A DNA stretch of 64,000 nucleotides, from the NCBI RefSeq assembly GCF_001544875.2, contig NZ_FCOA02000023.1, positions 1 to 64,000 of the forward strand. Reading direction: 5' to 3'. How positions within the stretch are numbered: position 1 is the first letter of the stretch; the number at the start of each line of letters is the position of its first letter. Origin of the DNA: Caballeronia hypogeia. Its GTDB lineage: Bacteria > Pseudomonadota > Gammaproteobacteria > Burkholderiales > Burkholderiaceae. Under the pieces are notes generated by a model, which did not search any database, was not told the DNA's origin, and saw nothing but the letters and a program-made list of their open reading frames with translations. The position numbers were made by a program, and so were the translations under genes. Shown piece after piece: positions 27,039-35,088 of this stretch.

Positions 27039-27791
27039 TCAGAAGGTCTTGCCGAGCTCCGCCGCCGCTTCCTTCAGACGCGGAACCATTTCGAGCGCCC
27101 GCGAGAGCGGTGTGCGCGAGACCGGCGCATGCACGGCGATCGCCGCGATGGACGCGCCATTCGCATCGGCGATGGGCGCGGCCGCGCAGACGATTCCCTG
27201 CACGAACTCCTCGTTGTCTATCGATATACCCTTTTTTGCGATGCGGTCGAGTTCCGCTTCCAGCATCTCGGTGTCGGTGATCGTATTGGCGGTGAATCGT
27301 TCGAGTTTCATCGCGCGCACGAGCGCATTGCGTTCTTCGCGGGGCTGCATCGCAAGCAGGAGCTTGCCGCTCGCGCTGCACCAAACGGGCACGTGCGAGC
27401 CGGGCTTCAGGTCGAGCCGCAGCGGCCACGGCGCTTCCACGCGGTCGAGATACAGCACTTCGTTTTCGTGCAGCATCGTGAGATTGCAGGTTTCGCCGAG
27501 ATCGGAGACGAGACGCGTGAGGATGGCATGACGCAGCCGCCGCGAGCCCGCATGCGTCATGACATTGAGGCCGAGCTGCGCGAGTCGCGGGCCGACCACA
27601 TACGCGTTCTTGTCGCCCGGCTCGCGAATCACGAGGCCGCCCGCTTCGAGCGAACCCAGCATGCGGTGCAGGGACGGCTTGGGCATGCCCATGTCTTCGG
27701 CCATGTCCGTCAGCGATACAGGATTGCCCGCCTGCACCAGATATTCGAGAAGCGCGAAGGCGCGCAGCGTCGGTGTGTCGGGCTTGTCCAT
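27039..27791 (-). CDS. IclR-family transcriptional regulator, paralogue of IseR
   Basis: A regulator of about 250 residues with the same layout and many identical stretches as the iseR product (for example DTPTLRAF, NAYV-GPRL, ATL-type GETCNL, LKPGSHVP, CSASGKLLL). The ATG at 27791 has AAGGA 9 bases upstream and gives the family start MDKPDTPTLRAF; an ATG at 27821 without a ribosome site is the alternative, and longer readings are not supported. It is divergent from the CobS-like gene and the 149-bp gap between them contains a weaker copy of the IclR-type operator, so it probably controls the CobS/CobT pair. Confidence 0.85.
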   Translation of the reverse strand: MDKPDTPTLRAFALLEYLVQAGNPVSLTDMAEDMGMPKPSLHRMLGSLEAGGLVIREPGDKNAYVVGPRLAQLGLNVMTHAGSRRLRHAILTRLVSDLGETCNLTMLHENEVLYLDRVEAPWPLRLDLKPGSHVPVWCSASGKLLLAMQPREERNALVRAMKLERFTANTITDTEMLEAELDRIAKKGISIDNEEFVQGIVCAAAPIADANGASIAAIAVHAPVSRTPLSRALEMVPRLKEAAAELGKTF

Positions 27792-27876
27792 CGGCGTTTT
27801 TTCCTTGATTTCGTTCGACATTATTGTAAATGAGGTGCCGAACGCCGCCACAATAGGCCGAATTGATAAAAATAAG

Positions 27877-27893
27877 CGAAATAAATTGTTCCG
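27877..27893. promoter_or_regulatory. Weak IclR-type operator between IclR gene and CobS-like gene
   Basis: CGAAATAAATTGTTCCG: the right half-site is perfect, the left is 4 of 6, spacing 5. It is centred in the divergent AT-rich promoter region. Confidence 0.4.
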
Positions 27894-27940
27894 AAAAACG
27901 TTAATCGATATGATGGAGGTTCGGCGACCAGGGAGGAAGC

Positions 27941-28939
27941 ATGATGATGCGCGACACAGGGCTGCACGAGCCGGATCGCACGGTGTCCGTGCGCGAGGTA
28001 TTCGGCATCGATTCGGATCTTCAGGTGCCGGCATTCGGCGCGTCCGATCCGCACGTGCCCGAGATCGACGAGGCGTATCGCTTCAATCCCGAGGTCACGC
28101 TGGCGATTCTCGCGGGCTTCGCCCACAACCGGCGCGTGATGGTGCAGGGCCTTCATGGAACCGGCAAATCGACACACATCGAGCAGGTGGCCGCGCGCCT
28201 GAACTGGCCGTGCATGCGCGTGAACCTCGACGGCCACGTGAGCCGTCTCGATCTGGTCGGCAAGGATGCGATCGTCGTGCGCGACGACGTGCAGGTCACC
28301 GAATTTCAGGAGGGCATCGTGCCGTGGGCGCTGCAGCGGCCCGTTGCACTCGTGTTCGACGAATACGACGCGGGCCGCCCCGACGTCATGTTCGTGATCC
28401 AGCGCATCCTGGAACGTGACGGCAGCTTCACGCTGCTCGACCAGAATCGCGTGATCCAGCCGCATCGTTTTTTTCGCCTGTTCGCGACGACCAACACCAT
28501 CGGTCTCGGAAACCTGAACGGTATGTATCACGGCACGCAAATGCTGAATCACGCGCAGATCGACCGCTGGAACGTGGTCGCGACGCTCGACTATCTGTCG
28601 CGCGAGGAAGAGGCGCGCATCGTGCTTGCGCGCGTACCGCAGCTCGATCACGACACGGGCCACGCGCTGGTCGATTCGATGGTCAGCATGGCCGGACTCA
28701 CGCGGCGCGGGTTTCAGGCGGGCGATCTCTCCACGTTGATGTCGCCGCGCACGCTGATCAGCTGGGCGGAGAACTGCGAGGTCTTCCGCGACGTGAAGCT
28801 CGCGCTGCGTCTCACTTTCCTGAATAAATGCGACGAAGCGGAACGCCCGATCGTCGCGGAATATTTTCAGCGCGCGTTCGGCGACGAACTCGACACGCCG
28901 TCGCAATGGCACGCGCGGCAGGAAGGGCACGCGAAATGA
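27941..28939 (+). CDS. CobS-like AAA+ ATPase (cobaltochelatase subunit family)
   Basis: A 332-residue MoxR-group AAA+ ATPase closely resembling CobS, the ATPase subunit of aerobic cobaltochelatase. The N-terminal segment with VREVFGIDSDLQVPAF, Walker A GLHGTGKSTH, Walker B LVFDEYDAGRPDVMF and sensor I ATTNTIG are all present. CobS hexamers with CobT remodel CobN for cobalt insertion. ATG 27941 follows GGGAGGAA. Its stop overlaps the next start (ATGA at 28936). No CobN or other cobalamin gene is in the window, and the setting is a sulfonate and amine catabolic region, so a role in inserting or activating another metal centre is possible. Confidence 0.85.
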   Translation: MMMRDTGLHEPDRTVSVREVFGIDSDLQVPAFGASDPHVPEIDEAYRFNPEVTLAILAGFAHNRRVMVQGLHGTGKSTHIEQVAARLNWPCMRVNLDGHVSRLDLVGKDAIVVRDDVQVTEFQEGIVPWALQRPVALVFDEYDAGRPDVMFVIQRILERDGSFTLLDQNRVIQPHRFFRLFATTNTIGLGNLNGMYHGTQMLNHAQIDRWNVVATLDYLSREEEARIVLARVPQLDHDTGHALVDSMVSMAGLTRRGFQAGDLSTLMSPRTLISWAENCEVFRDVKLALRLTFLNKCDEAERPIVAEYFQRAFGDELDTPSQWHARQEGHAK

Positions 28940-30669
28940 GCGGCGCGCGTGAACTCGCGCGGCGTGACGCGCTGTGCGCGGCGACGGTGCGCGCGCTGAC
29001 GGGCGATGAAGCGCTGCACTATCGCGGCGGGAGGTTGTACCGCCAATTGCGTCCGGTGCCGTTGCATGCGCCGCATCTGCGCGGCGAGCGCACGACGGAG
29101 GAAGATTTCGAGTCCACGCGCGGGGCCGCCGATGCGTCTGCGTTGCGCATCCTGTATTCGGATGCGTCCCTGCATCGCTCGTTGATGCCGGACGATGCGG
29201 TCGCGCGCATGGTCTTCGACATGCTCGAACAACTGCGCTGCGAATCGCTCGCGCCTGCCGGCATGGCGGGTGTGGAGCGGAACGTCCGGCATCGCTTCGA
29301 TACGTGGTCGCTTGCGTGTTACGAGAGCGGCCTGCTCGACAGCGATATCGGTCTGCTGATCTACACGGTCGCCCAGATGGTCGCGTCACGTCTCTGCGGG
29401 CGCGCCGTGCTGGAAGCAACCGAGGGGCTGATCGAAGCGACGCGCGCGGCGCTCGCGCCTTTACTGGGCGTGGCGCTCGCAGGCTTGCGCCGGCATCGCG
29501 GGGAACAGCGCGATTATGCGGAGAATGCACTGGATATCGCGCATCGCGTCGCCTCCATGGTGCGTGACGTGCGTCATGCGTTCGTCGAAAGCAACGCGGC
29601 TTCGGAAGAAGAAAACGAAACGGCTGCGCGCACCATGCTTGGCTCATGGTTCGATGTCGACGACGAAGAAGGCGACGCCGAGCGGCTCGCGCTCGCCGCG
29701 AGCGGAAACAGCAGCGCGCGCGCGGCATCCGGTGAGAACTATCGCGTCTTCACCACGCGCTACGACAAGACCATCGTTCCTGCGACGCTGATTCGCACCG
29801 CGTTGCTGCGCGAATATCGCGAACGCCTCGACACGTTGATCGCCGCGCGCCATATCAATGTGCCGCGCCTTGCGCGCATTCTGCAGGCATCGATCGCGGC
29901 GCCGCGACGCGATGGCTGGTCGTTCGGCGAGGAGGACGGACGCATCGACGGACGCAGGCTCGCGCAGGTGATCGCATCGCCCGATGAGCGGCGCGTGTTC
30001 CGGCGCGAACGCGAGCGGCCGCACGCGGATTGCGCCGTGAGCTTTCTTGTCGACTGTTCGGGGTCGATGAAGGCGAGCATCGAGCCCGTCGCGGTGATGA
30101 TCGACGTGCTCGTGCGCGCGCTCGGCATGGCCGGCGTCGCGACGGAAGTGCTTGGCTTCACGACCGGCGCATGGAACGGCGGGCGCGCGAAGCTCGACTG
30201 GCTGGCGAAGGGCAGGCCGCCTCATCCGGGGCGGCTCAACGAAGCGTGCCACATGATCTTCAAGGAAGGCGATGCGAGCTGGCGTGCCGCGCGCGGCGAT
30301 ATCGCGGCGCTGTTCAAGGCCGATCTGTTTCGTGAAGGCATCGACGGAGAAGCGGTGGACTGGGCTTGCGCGCGGCTCATGGCCCGTGATGAAGCACGGG
30401 CGATCGTGGTCGTGATTTCCGACGGAAGCCCGATGGACGGCGCCACCGCGCAAGCGAATGACGCGAACTATCTCGATCAGCATTTGCGCGAGGTCGTCGA
30501 GCGGCATGACAATGCGCGAGGCGTGGAAGTGCTGGGGCTCGGCGTCGGGCTCGATCTGAGCCCGTACTATCGACATCATTTCGCCGTCGATCTTTCCGCG
30601 CCGCCCGACATGACGCTATTCTCGAAGCTCGCCGCATGGCTCGGCGCGCGGCGCAGAAGCAGCACTTAG
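28936..30669 (+). CDS. CobT-like protein with C-terminal von Willebrand A domain
   Basis: A 577-residue partner of the CobS-like ATPase. The N-terminal half carries the CobT-type helical region; residues about 225-245 form an acidic stretch (EEENETAARTMLG, DVDDEEGD); the C-terminal vWA domain (about 365-575) has the metal-ion-dependent adhesion motif DCSGSMKAS and a later VVISDGSPMDG. In cobaltochelatase this domain contacts the CobN subunit. Translationally coupled to the previous gene. Its last 54 bases overlap the end of the convergent GTPase gene at 30616. Confidence 0.83.
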   Translation: MSGARELARRDALCAATVRALTGDEALHYRGGRLYRQLRPVPLHAPHLRGERTTEEDFESTRGAADASALRILYSDASLHRSLMPDDAVARMVFDMLEQLRCESLAPAGMAGVERNVRHRFDTWSLACYESGLLDSDIGLLIYTVAQMVASRLCGRAVLEATEGLIEATRAALAPLLGVALAGLRRHRGEQRDYAENALDIAHRVASMVRDVRHAFVESNAASEEENETAARTMLGSWFDVDDEEGDAERLALAASGNSSARAASGENYRVFTTRYDKTIVPATLIRTALLREYRERLDTLIAARHINVPRLARILQASIAAPRRDGWSFGEEDGRIDGRRLAQVIASPDERRVFRRERERPHADCAVSFLVDCSGSMKASIEPVAVMIDVLVRALGMAGVATEVLGFTTGAWNGGRAKLDWLAKGRPPHPGRLNEACHMIFKEGDASWRAARGDIAALFKADLFREGIDGEAVDWACARLMARDEARAIVVVISDGSPMDGATAQANDANYLDQHLREVVERHDNARGVEVLGLGVGLDLSPYYRHHFAVDLSAPPDMTLFSKLAAWLGARRRSST

Positions 30670-31569
30670 CGCGCACCCGATCTCATCGGGATCGAACAGG
30701 CCGATGAACACGATGCACGTTTCGGCGCGCTCGCGGCATGGCGTGATATGCCATCGTTTGCCGACGACATGAATCTCGGCGCACGAACCGTCATCGAGAC
30801 GCACGAAGCCTTTCGCGCGCAATAGTCTGTCCGATAGCGAAGCGCACGCAGCCTTGAGCTTGCGGCGATCGAAGTGCAGGTCGGATTGAAACGTGAAACT
30901 GCGCAGGCCAGCGGGAAGATGACTCGATGGCATGAAAGCGCGCGCAGTCATGCGTTCGCGCGATGGCGCTTCATCGCCGTGAAACAGTGCGAAAGGCACG
31001 TTGCCGCGATCGCCTTCGAGCACGATGCGCGTATGCGCGAGCGCCATCACGCGCGCCTTCACTGCACGCGCGGCTTCGGCGTCGATGAGATCGGTCTTGG
31101 TCAGCACGATGGACGTCGCGCCTTCTATCTGACAACGCGCGATATCGCCGATATATGGGTCAGCAAGCGTCGCATCGACAGATTCGGCATCCACCGCGAC
31201 GACGACGCCCTGCAAACGATACGCACGGTCCAGCAAGCCGATCTGCGCGATGCGAACCGGGTCCGATACGCCGCTCGCCTCGATTACGAGCAAGTCGGGG
31301 CGCACGTCACGCGCGCCGATCTCGATCAGCGTCTCAGCCAGCTTTCCGCCGATCGAACAGCACACGCAGCCGTTCTCCAGGCCGATCACATCGTCGCTGC
31401 GCTCGCGAATCAGCGCGGCGTCGATGTTGATCGAGCCGAAATCGTTGACCAGCACCGTGACGCGACGGCCCTCGGTGTTCGTCAGCAGCGCATTGATGAT
31501 CGTGGTCTTGCCCGCGCCGAGATAGCCACCGATGACGGCGAGCGGAATGGGCGGAACGGGTGGGATCAT
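30616..31569 (-). CDS. COG0523 (CobW-like) G3E GTPase metallochaperone
   Basis: A 317-residue G3E GTPase. Walker A is GYLGAGKTT near residue 14, the metal-binding GCVCCSIGG (CxCC motif) is near residue 67, the guanine-recognition motif is LTKTDL, and the C-terminal CobW domain ends in HVVGKRWHITPC. Such proteins deliver zinc, cobalt or other metals to client enzymes. Its ATG overlaps the stop of the amidohydrolase gene (ATGA, 31566-31569), so the metal-dependent amidohydrolase is a likely client; the convergent CobS/CobT pair is another possible partner. Confidence 0.87.
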   Translation of the reverse strand: MIPPVPPIPLAVIGGYLGAGKTTIINALLTNTEGRRVTVLVNDFGSINIDAALIRERSDDVIGLENGCVCCSIGGKLAETLIEIGARDVRPDLLVIEASGVSDPVRIAQIGLLDRAYRLQGVVVAVDAESVDATLADPYIGDIARCQIEGATSIVLTKTDLIDAEAARAVKARVMALAHTRIVLEGDRGNVPFALFHGDEAPSRERMTARAFMPSSHLPAGLRSFTFQSDLHFDRRKLKAACASLSDRLLRAKGFVRLDDGSCAEIHVVGKRWHITPCRERAETCIVFIGLFDPDEIGCALSAASAPRAEPCGELRE

Positions 31570-33218
31570 GCGGGCGCCTTGAACACACGTCCGCCGAGCA
31601 GCGTGCCCCAGACGGTCAACTGCCCGAGCCGTTCGCGCGGGACTTCATAAGGATCTTCATCGAGCACCGCGAAATCCGCGAACTTGCCGACCTCGATGCT
31701 GCCGATGACGTCATCCATGCCGATCGTATAGGCTGCGCCGAGCGTGATCGCATGCAGCGCATCAGCGACGCTCAGGCGCTCCGACTCGCCCAGCACGCGG
31801 CCGGACGCGGTCTGCCGCTGCACGGCGCACCACGCGGTGAAGAGCGGATTGAGTTGAGTAATCGGCGCATCCGAATGCAAACCGAACGTGATGCCGAGTT
31901 CGGCTGCGGTCGCCGCAGCGTTCATCCGATTCGCGCGGTCGGCGCCCATGGTTTGCTCGTAGTGCGCGTCGCCCCAGTAATAGATGTGGTTCGAGAAAAA
32001 ATTCACGCACATGCCGAGACGCGCGGCGCGCTCGAGCTGCCTTCGGTCGGCCATCTGGCAATGCTGTAGCGTATGTCGATGACCGGACCGCGGATGCCTG
32101 TCCAGAATTGTCTCGATTGCATCCAGCACGAGTTCGGTGGCTTCATCGCCGTTCGTGTGGATGTGCAGTTGCAGCCCCGCGAGATGGAAGGGCAGGAAGG
32201 TTTCGACGAACTGCTGCGGCGGAATCAGCCACAGACCATTCGGCTTTCCGTTCACGTAGCCCGGCCAGCGCAGACGCGCGGTGAAGCCCTGAATCGAACC
32301 ATCGACGATGAACTTCACCGGTCCGAAGCGCAGCTTGTCCGAGTTCAGGTCGGCCGCTTCGAGCACGCGCGCGGGGCCGCCTTCGGGATTGCGCTGCGGC
32401 CCGAACGCGGGCACGAGACGGATCGGGAAGCGCGTATCGCGCGTTACTTCGACGAGGTTGCGCATGCCTTTGTCGGAGAGATCGTTGAGCAGGTCCGTGG
32501 CAGTCGTCACACCCGCGAGTTGCGCCACTTTGCCGAACGCGCGTATCGCGTCCGGGTTGTCGCTCGCCGAGAGCGAGAGCTTCGCGCCGATCACGCGATA
32601 CACCGGAAACATCGCCGCGAATTCCTGCAGCTCGCCGGTGAGCCTGCCGTTCGTGTCGCGCGCGATGCCGTCGACGTCCGTGTCCTCGTCGATGCCGGCG
32701 AGCGCGAGCATCGGCGAATTCACGTTCATCAGATGCACGCTGGCATGAAGGATGGCAATCGGGCGCGTGGCCGAGACGCGATCGAGCTGCGCGACAGCGA
32801 GACGTTCCGTTCCGAAAAAAATCGGATCGAAACCCCACGCGAGCAGCGGCGCGTGGGCGTCCTGCATCGCGCGTTGCCCTTCCTGCAACCGTTCGATGAC
32901 GGCGTCGAGCGTTTGCAGGCCGGGCCAGCGCGTGCCGTCGGGGCCGCGCCGTTCGTAGTAGCCGACATAGACCGCGCTCCACATCGCGCCTTCCATCAGA
33001 TGCGAGTGGCCTTCGACCAGGCCGGGCATCAGCACCTTGTCGCTGAAGGTCGTGTCCGGTTCGGCATCAGTCCACTGGCGGATGTCGTCGAGCGCGCCGA
33101 CCGCAAGGATCTTGCTGTCGCGGATCGCCACGTGCGTGGCGACCGGCTGGCGCGGATTCATCGTCACGATCTTGCGCGCGACGAGCACTTGCACTGCTTG
33201 ATTGTCGGTTTCAGTCAT
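31566..33218 (-). CDS. YtcJ-type metal-dependent amidohydrolase
   Basis: A 550-residue member of the amidohydrolase family 3 (YtcJ group), expected to hydrolyse an amide, N-acyl amine or cyclic C-N bond. The metal-binding HxH is in LVEGHSHLMEG (residues about 70-80). Later histidines are in LQLHIHTNGDEATEL and HTLQHCQMAD, and the metal Asp is probably in LHSDAPITQLNP. The composite C-terminal segment GSIEVGKFADFAVLDEDP is typical. Overlaps the symporter stop upstream and the COG0523 gene downstream by 4 bases each. The substrate is probably what the symporter imports. Confidence 0.85.
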   Translation of the reverse strand: MTETDNQAVQVLVARKIVTMNPRQPVATHVAIRDSKILAVGALDDIRQWTDAEPDTTFSDKVLMPGLVEGHSHLMEGAMWSAVYVGYYERRGPDGTRWPGLQTLDAVIERLQEGQRAMQDAHAPLLAWGFDPIFFGTERLAVAQLDRVSATRPIAILHASVHLMNVNSPMLALAGIDEDTDVDGIARDTNGRLTGELQEFAAMFPVYRVIGAKLSLSASDNPDAIRAFGKVAQLAGVTTATDLLNDLSDKGMRNLVEVTRDTRFPIRLVPAFGPQRNPEGGPARVLEAADLNSDKLRFGPVKFIVDGSIQGFTARLRWPGYVNGKPNGLWLIPPQQFVETFLPFHLAGLQLHIHTNGDEATELVLDAIETILDRHPRSGHRHTLQHCQMADRRQLERAARLGMCVNFFSNHIYYWGDAHYEQTMGADRANRMNAAATAAELGITFGLHSDAPITQLNPLFTAWCAVQRQTASGRVLGESERLSVADALHAITLGAAYTIGMDDVIGSIEVGKFADFAVLDEDPYEVPRERLGQLTVWGTLLGGRVFKAPA

Positions 33219-34618
33219 GAGTCGTTCGAGTGGAGCAGATCGGCGTGAACGTGCTTGCGGCCGGCGCTCGGGTTGGCGAGAAACACGACGAGCACGTTCA
33301 CCGCGAGACAGACGAGGCCGAGATTGAGGCCCGCGATATCCACATTCAGCACATAGAGAATGACCGCCAGCACTTGCCCGACGAGCAACCCGGCGGCGAT
33401 CGCGCGCGCACTCACGCGAAGGCCGAACACGATCGCGATCACGCCGGGAAAGAACTGCGTGACGCCGTAATAGGTCATGTTGATGAGCGTGAGCATCAGC
33501 TTGGGCGTCGCGAGCGTCATGCCGATGGAGAGCAGCAGATAGAGCCCGATCACGACTTTCGCGCTCGCCTTCTGGCGCGTTTCGGGCAGATTCGGCAGCA
33601 GGTTGCGCGTGACGACCGGCCCGATGGCGAGACAGATGCCCGCAAGGACCAGCAGTCCAGACAACGAAGCGCCGGCTGCCACGAGCCCCACCAGCCACGG
33701 CGGCAGCAGCCGCACTACGGCGGTGAAGAACGCCTCGTTCGGCGAGCCGAGCGGCACGTTTTGCGCGATCGCGTAATACGACGCGACCACAAGGAACGGA
33801 TACATCAGCATGTAGAGCGGCATGACGACCTGCGAGCGGCGGATCGTATTGGCGCTTTTCGCGGTGAAGAAGTTCTGGATCGCAAACGGCATCACGTAGA
33901 AGCCGAGCGACTGGAACAGCATCGTGCTCATCGAGAAGGTGAGCTGATGCGCGTTCATCGCGTTCGACACGTGCTGGCTCGCGGCGCGGAACACCGGTTC
34001 GACGCCCGCTTCCCACGCCACGGCAATGCCCGTCATGACGATGGCCGCGACCATGAGGATGTCCTTCAGAATCGCGATATACGCCGATGCCCGCACGCCC
34101 GCGATCGCGATATACGCGAACGCGAGCAGCGCCGAGATCGTGATGAGGCCCAGCGGATTCACGTTCCAGCCGAGCCCCTTGAGCGCGGCGACGAGTCCGG
34201 TGAACTGCAGCTCGCCCCATGGCAGCAGAAAGATCAGCGCTGAAATCGCGACGATCAGTTCGAGCGCGCGGCTGCCGAAGTGTCCCTTGAAGAGATCGGG
34301 AAGCGTGATCGCGTTATGGCGCTTGCCCGCCTCCCAGATTTTCGGACCGACAAAGTAGCCGATCGGATACGCGAGCAGGATATAGCCCAGAAACCACACG
34401 CCATAGGTCGGGCCTTTCGCATAGATGCCGCCCGGAAAACCGACCATCGTGCCGATGCTGTAGATCTCGCCCGCCGCGAGGAAGAACACGAGCCACGCGC
34501 CGAATTGACGCGACGCGACAAAGAAATCGTGCACGCTTTGCGAGCCGCGCCCCTTGCCTGCGCGGATCGCCAGCCACAGCGACAGCGCGATGAACCCAAG
34601 AAATACCGTCGAAGCCAT
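33215..34618 (-). CDS. Sodium:solute symporter (SSS family)
   Basis: A 467-residue membrane protein with about thirteen hydrophobic helices. Family marks are the N-terminal FFVASRQFGAWLVFFLAAGEIYS, the GGIYAKGPTYGVWFLGYI loop and a glycine-rich GLVAAGASLSGLLVLAGICLA helix. It probably imports a small organic solute with sodium for the coupled amidohydrolase. It starts 15 bp after a DUF3311 gene, the usual partner of this subfamily. Confidence 0.88.
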   Translation of the reverse strand: MASTVFLGFIALSLWLAIRAGKGRGSQSVHDFFVASRQFGAWLVFFLAAGEIYSIGTMVGFPGGIYAKGPTYGVWFLGYILLAYPIGYFVGPKIWEAGKRHNAITLPDLFKGHFGSRALELIVAISALIFLLPWGELQFTGLVAALKGLGWNVNPLGLITISALLAFAYIAIAGVRASAYIAILKDILMVAAIVMTGIAVAWEAGVEPVFRAASQHVSNAMNAHQLTFSMSTMLFQSLGFYVMPFAIQNFFTAKSANTIRRSQVVMPLYMLMYPFLVVASYYAIAQNVPLGSPNEAFFTAVVRLLPPWLVGLVAAGASLSGLLVLAGICLAIGPVVTRNLLPNLPETRQKASAKVVIGLYLLLSIGMTLATPKLMLTLINMTYYGVTQFFPGVIAIVFGLRVSARAIAAGLLVGQVLAVILYVLNVDIAGLNLGLVCLAVNVLVVFLANPSAGRKHVHADLLHSNDS

Positions 34619-34632
34619 GCCGAAGTCCTCCT

Positions 34633-34842
34633 TTACGCACCGCGCACTTCGCGCCGTTCCGCTTTTTTATCGAACAAAAGCCAGCACAGTTCGAGGCATA
34701 CCGAGGTCAGCACGAACCAGCCGAAGATCCACGCATAAATAAACGGAATGCCGAGCACGTAGAAATCGTTCGACGCGGCCCACGGCAACAGGCCGATGAC
34801 GCCGATGAAGGGCAAGCCGAGTCCGATCAGGCATTTGAGCAT
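34633..34842 (-). CDS. DUF3311 small membrane protein, symporter partner
   Basis: A 69-residue protein with two transmembrane helices (LIGLGLPFIGVIGLLPWA and FIYAWIFGWFVLTSVCLELC) and a basic C-terminus. Small DUF3311 proteins are encoded next to SSS symporters and are thought to be accessory subunits. ATG 34842 has GGAG six bases upstream; longer readings to 35001 are not supported. First gene of the four-gene operon ending with the COG0523 gene. Confidence 0.8.
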   Translation of the reverse strand: MLKCLIGLGLPFIGVIGLLPWAASNDFYVLGIPFIYAWIFGWFVLTSVCLELCWLLFDKKAERREVRGA

Positions 34843-34937
34843 GGTCCACTCCGTATCGATCAGGGGCCCCGCGCGCGGCGCGTCGCGCGAGCGGGCAGGG
34901 ATTCGATCCAGTATGACCAGACAAAAATTGCGGGCCG

Positions 34938-35036
34938 TAGTGCCAGACGCCACCAATCGCTGGGGCCAGCGACGCGGGGTAACGGTTCCCTTTCCTACCA
35001 CGCCCTGGCACTAACGATGGTTCCGGGCTGGTACTA
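34938..35036. promoter_or_regulatory. Three CTGGCACTA-like repeats in a divergent promoter region
   Basis: TAGTGCCAG at 34938-34946 is inverted relative to CTGGCACTA at 35005-35013, and CTGGTACTA follows at 35028-35036. They lie between the DUF3311/symporter operon and the oxidase gene, so one regulator may control both directions. Despite TGGCAC, no -24/-12 sigma-54 spacing is met. Confidence 0.5.
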
Positions 35037-35088
35037 AGCCGCACGCGGGCTTCGGTGCAGTATGGGGGTACTTTCCAAGGAGCTATCG

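Noticed and set aside
27821..27940. Cobalamin riboswitch before the CobS-like gene
   Set aside because: The 120 bp contain no B12-box-like sequence or suitable structure; the region is short and AT-rich with an IclR-type site.
28828..28935. Longer start for the CobT-like gene inside cobS
   Set aside because: The extension is Arg-rich shadow sequence of cobS; ATG 28936 overlaps the cobS stop in the usual coupled manner.
33219..34220. Long minus-strand extension of the amidohydrolase through the symporter gene
   Set aside because: The symporter is clearly coded in another frame and the amidohydrolase domain begins right after ATG 33218.
34999..35042. TGGCAC- and TGGTAC-containing repeats as sigma-54 promoters before the oxidase gene
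   Set aside because: The GG-N10-GC spacing is not met for either copy, and the sequences fit better as repeated operator half-sites.
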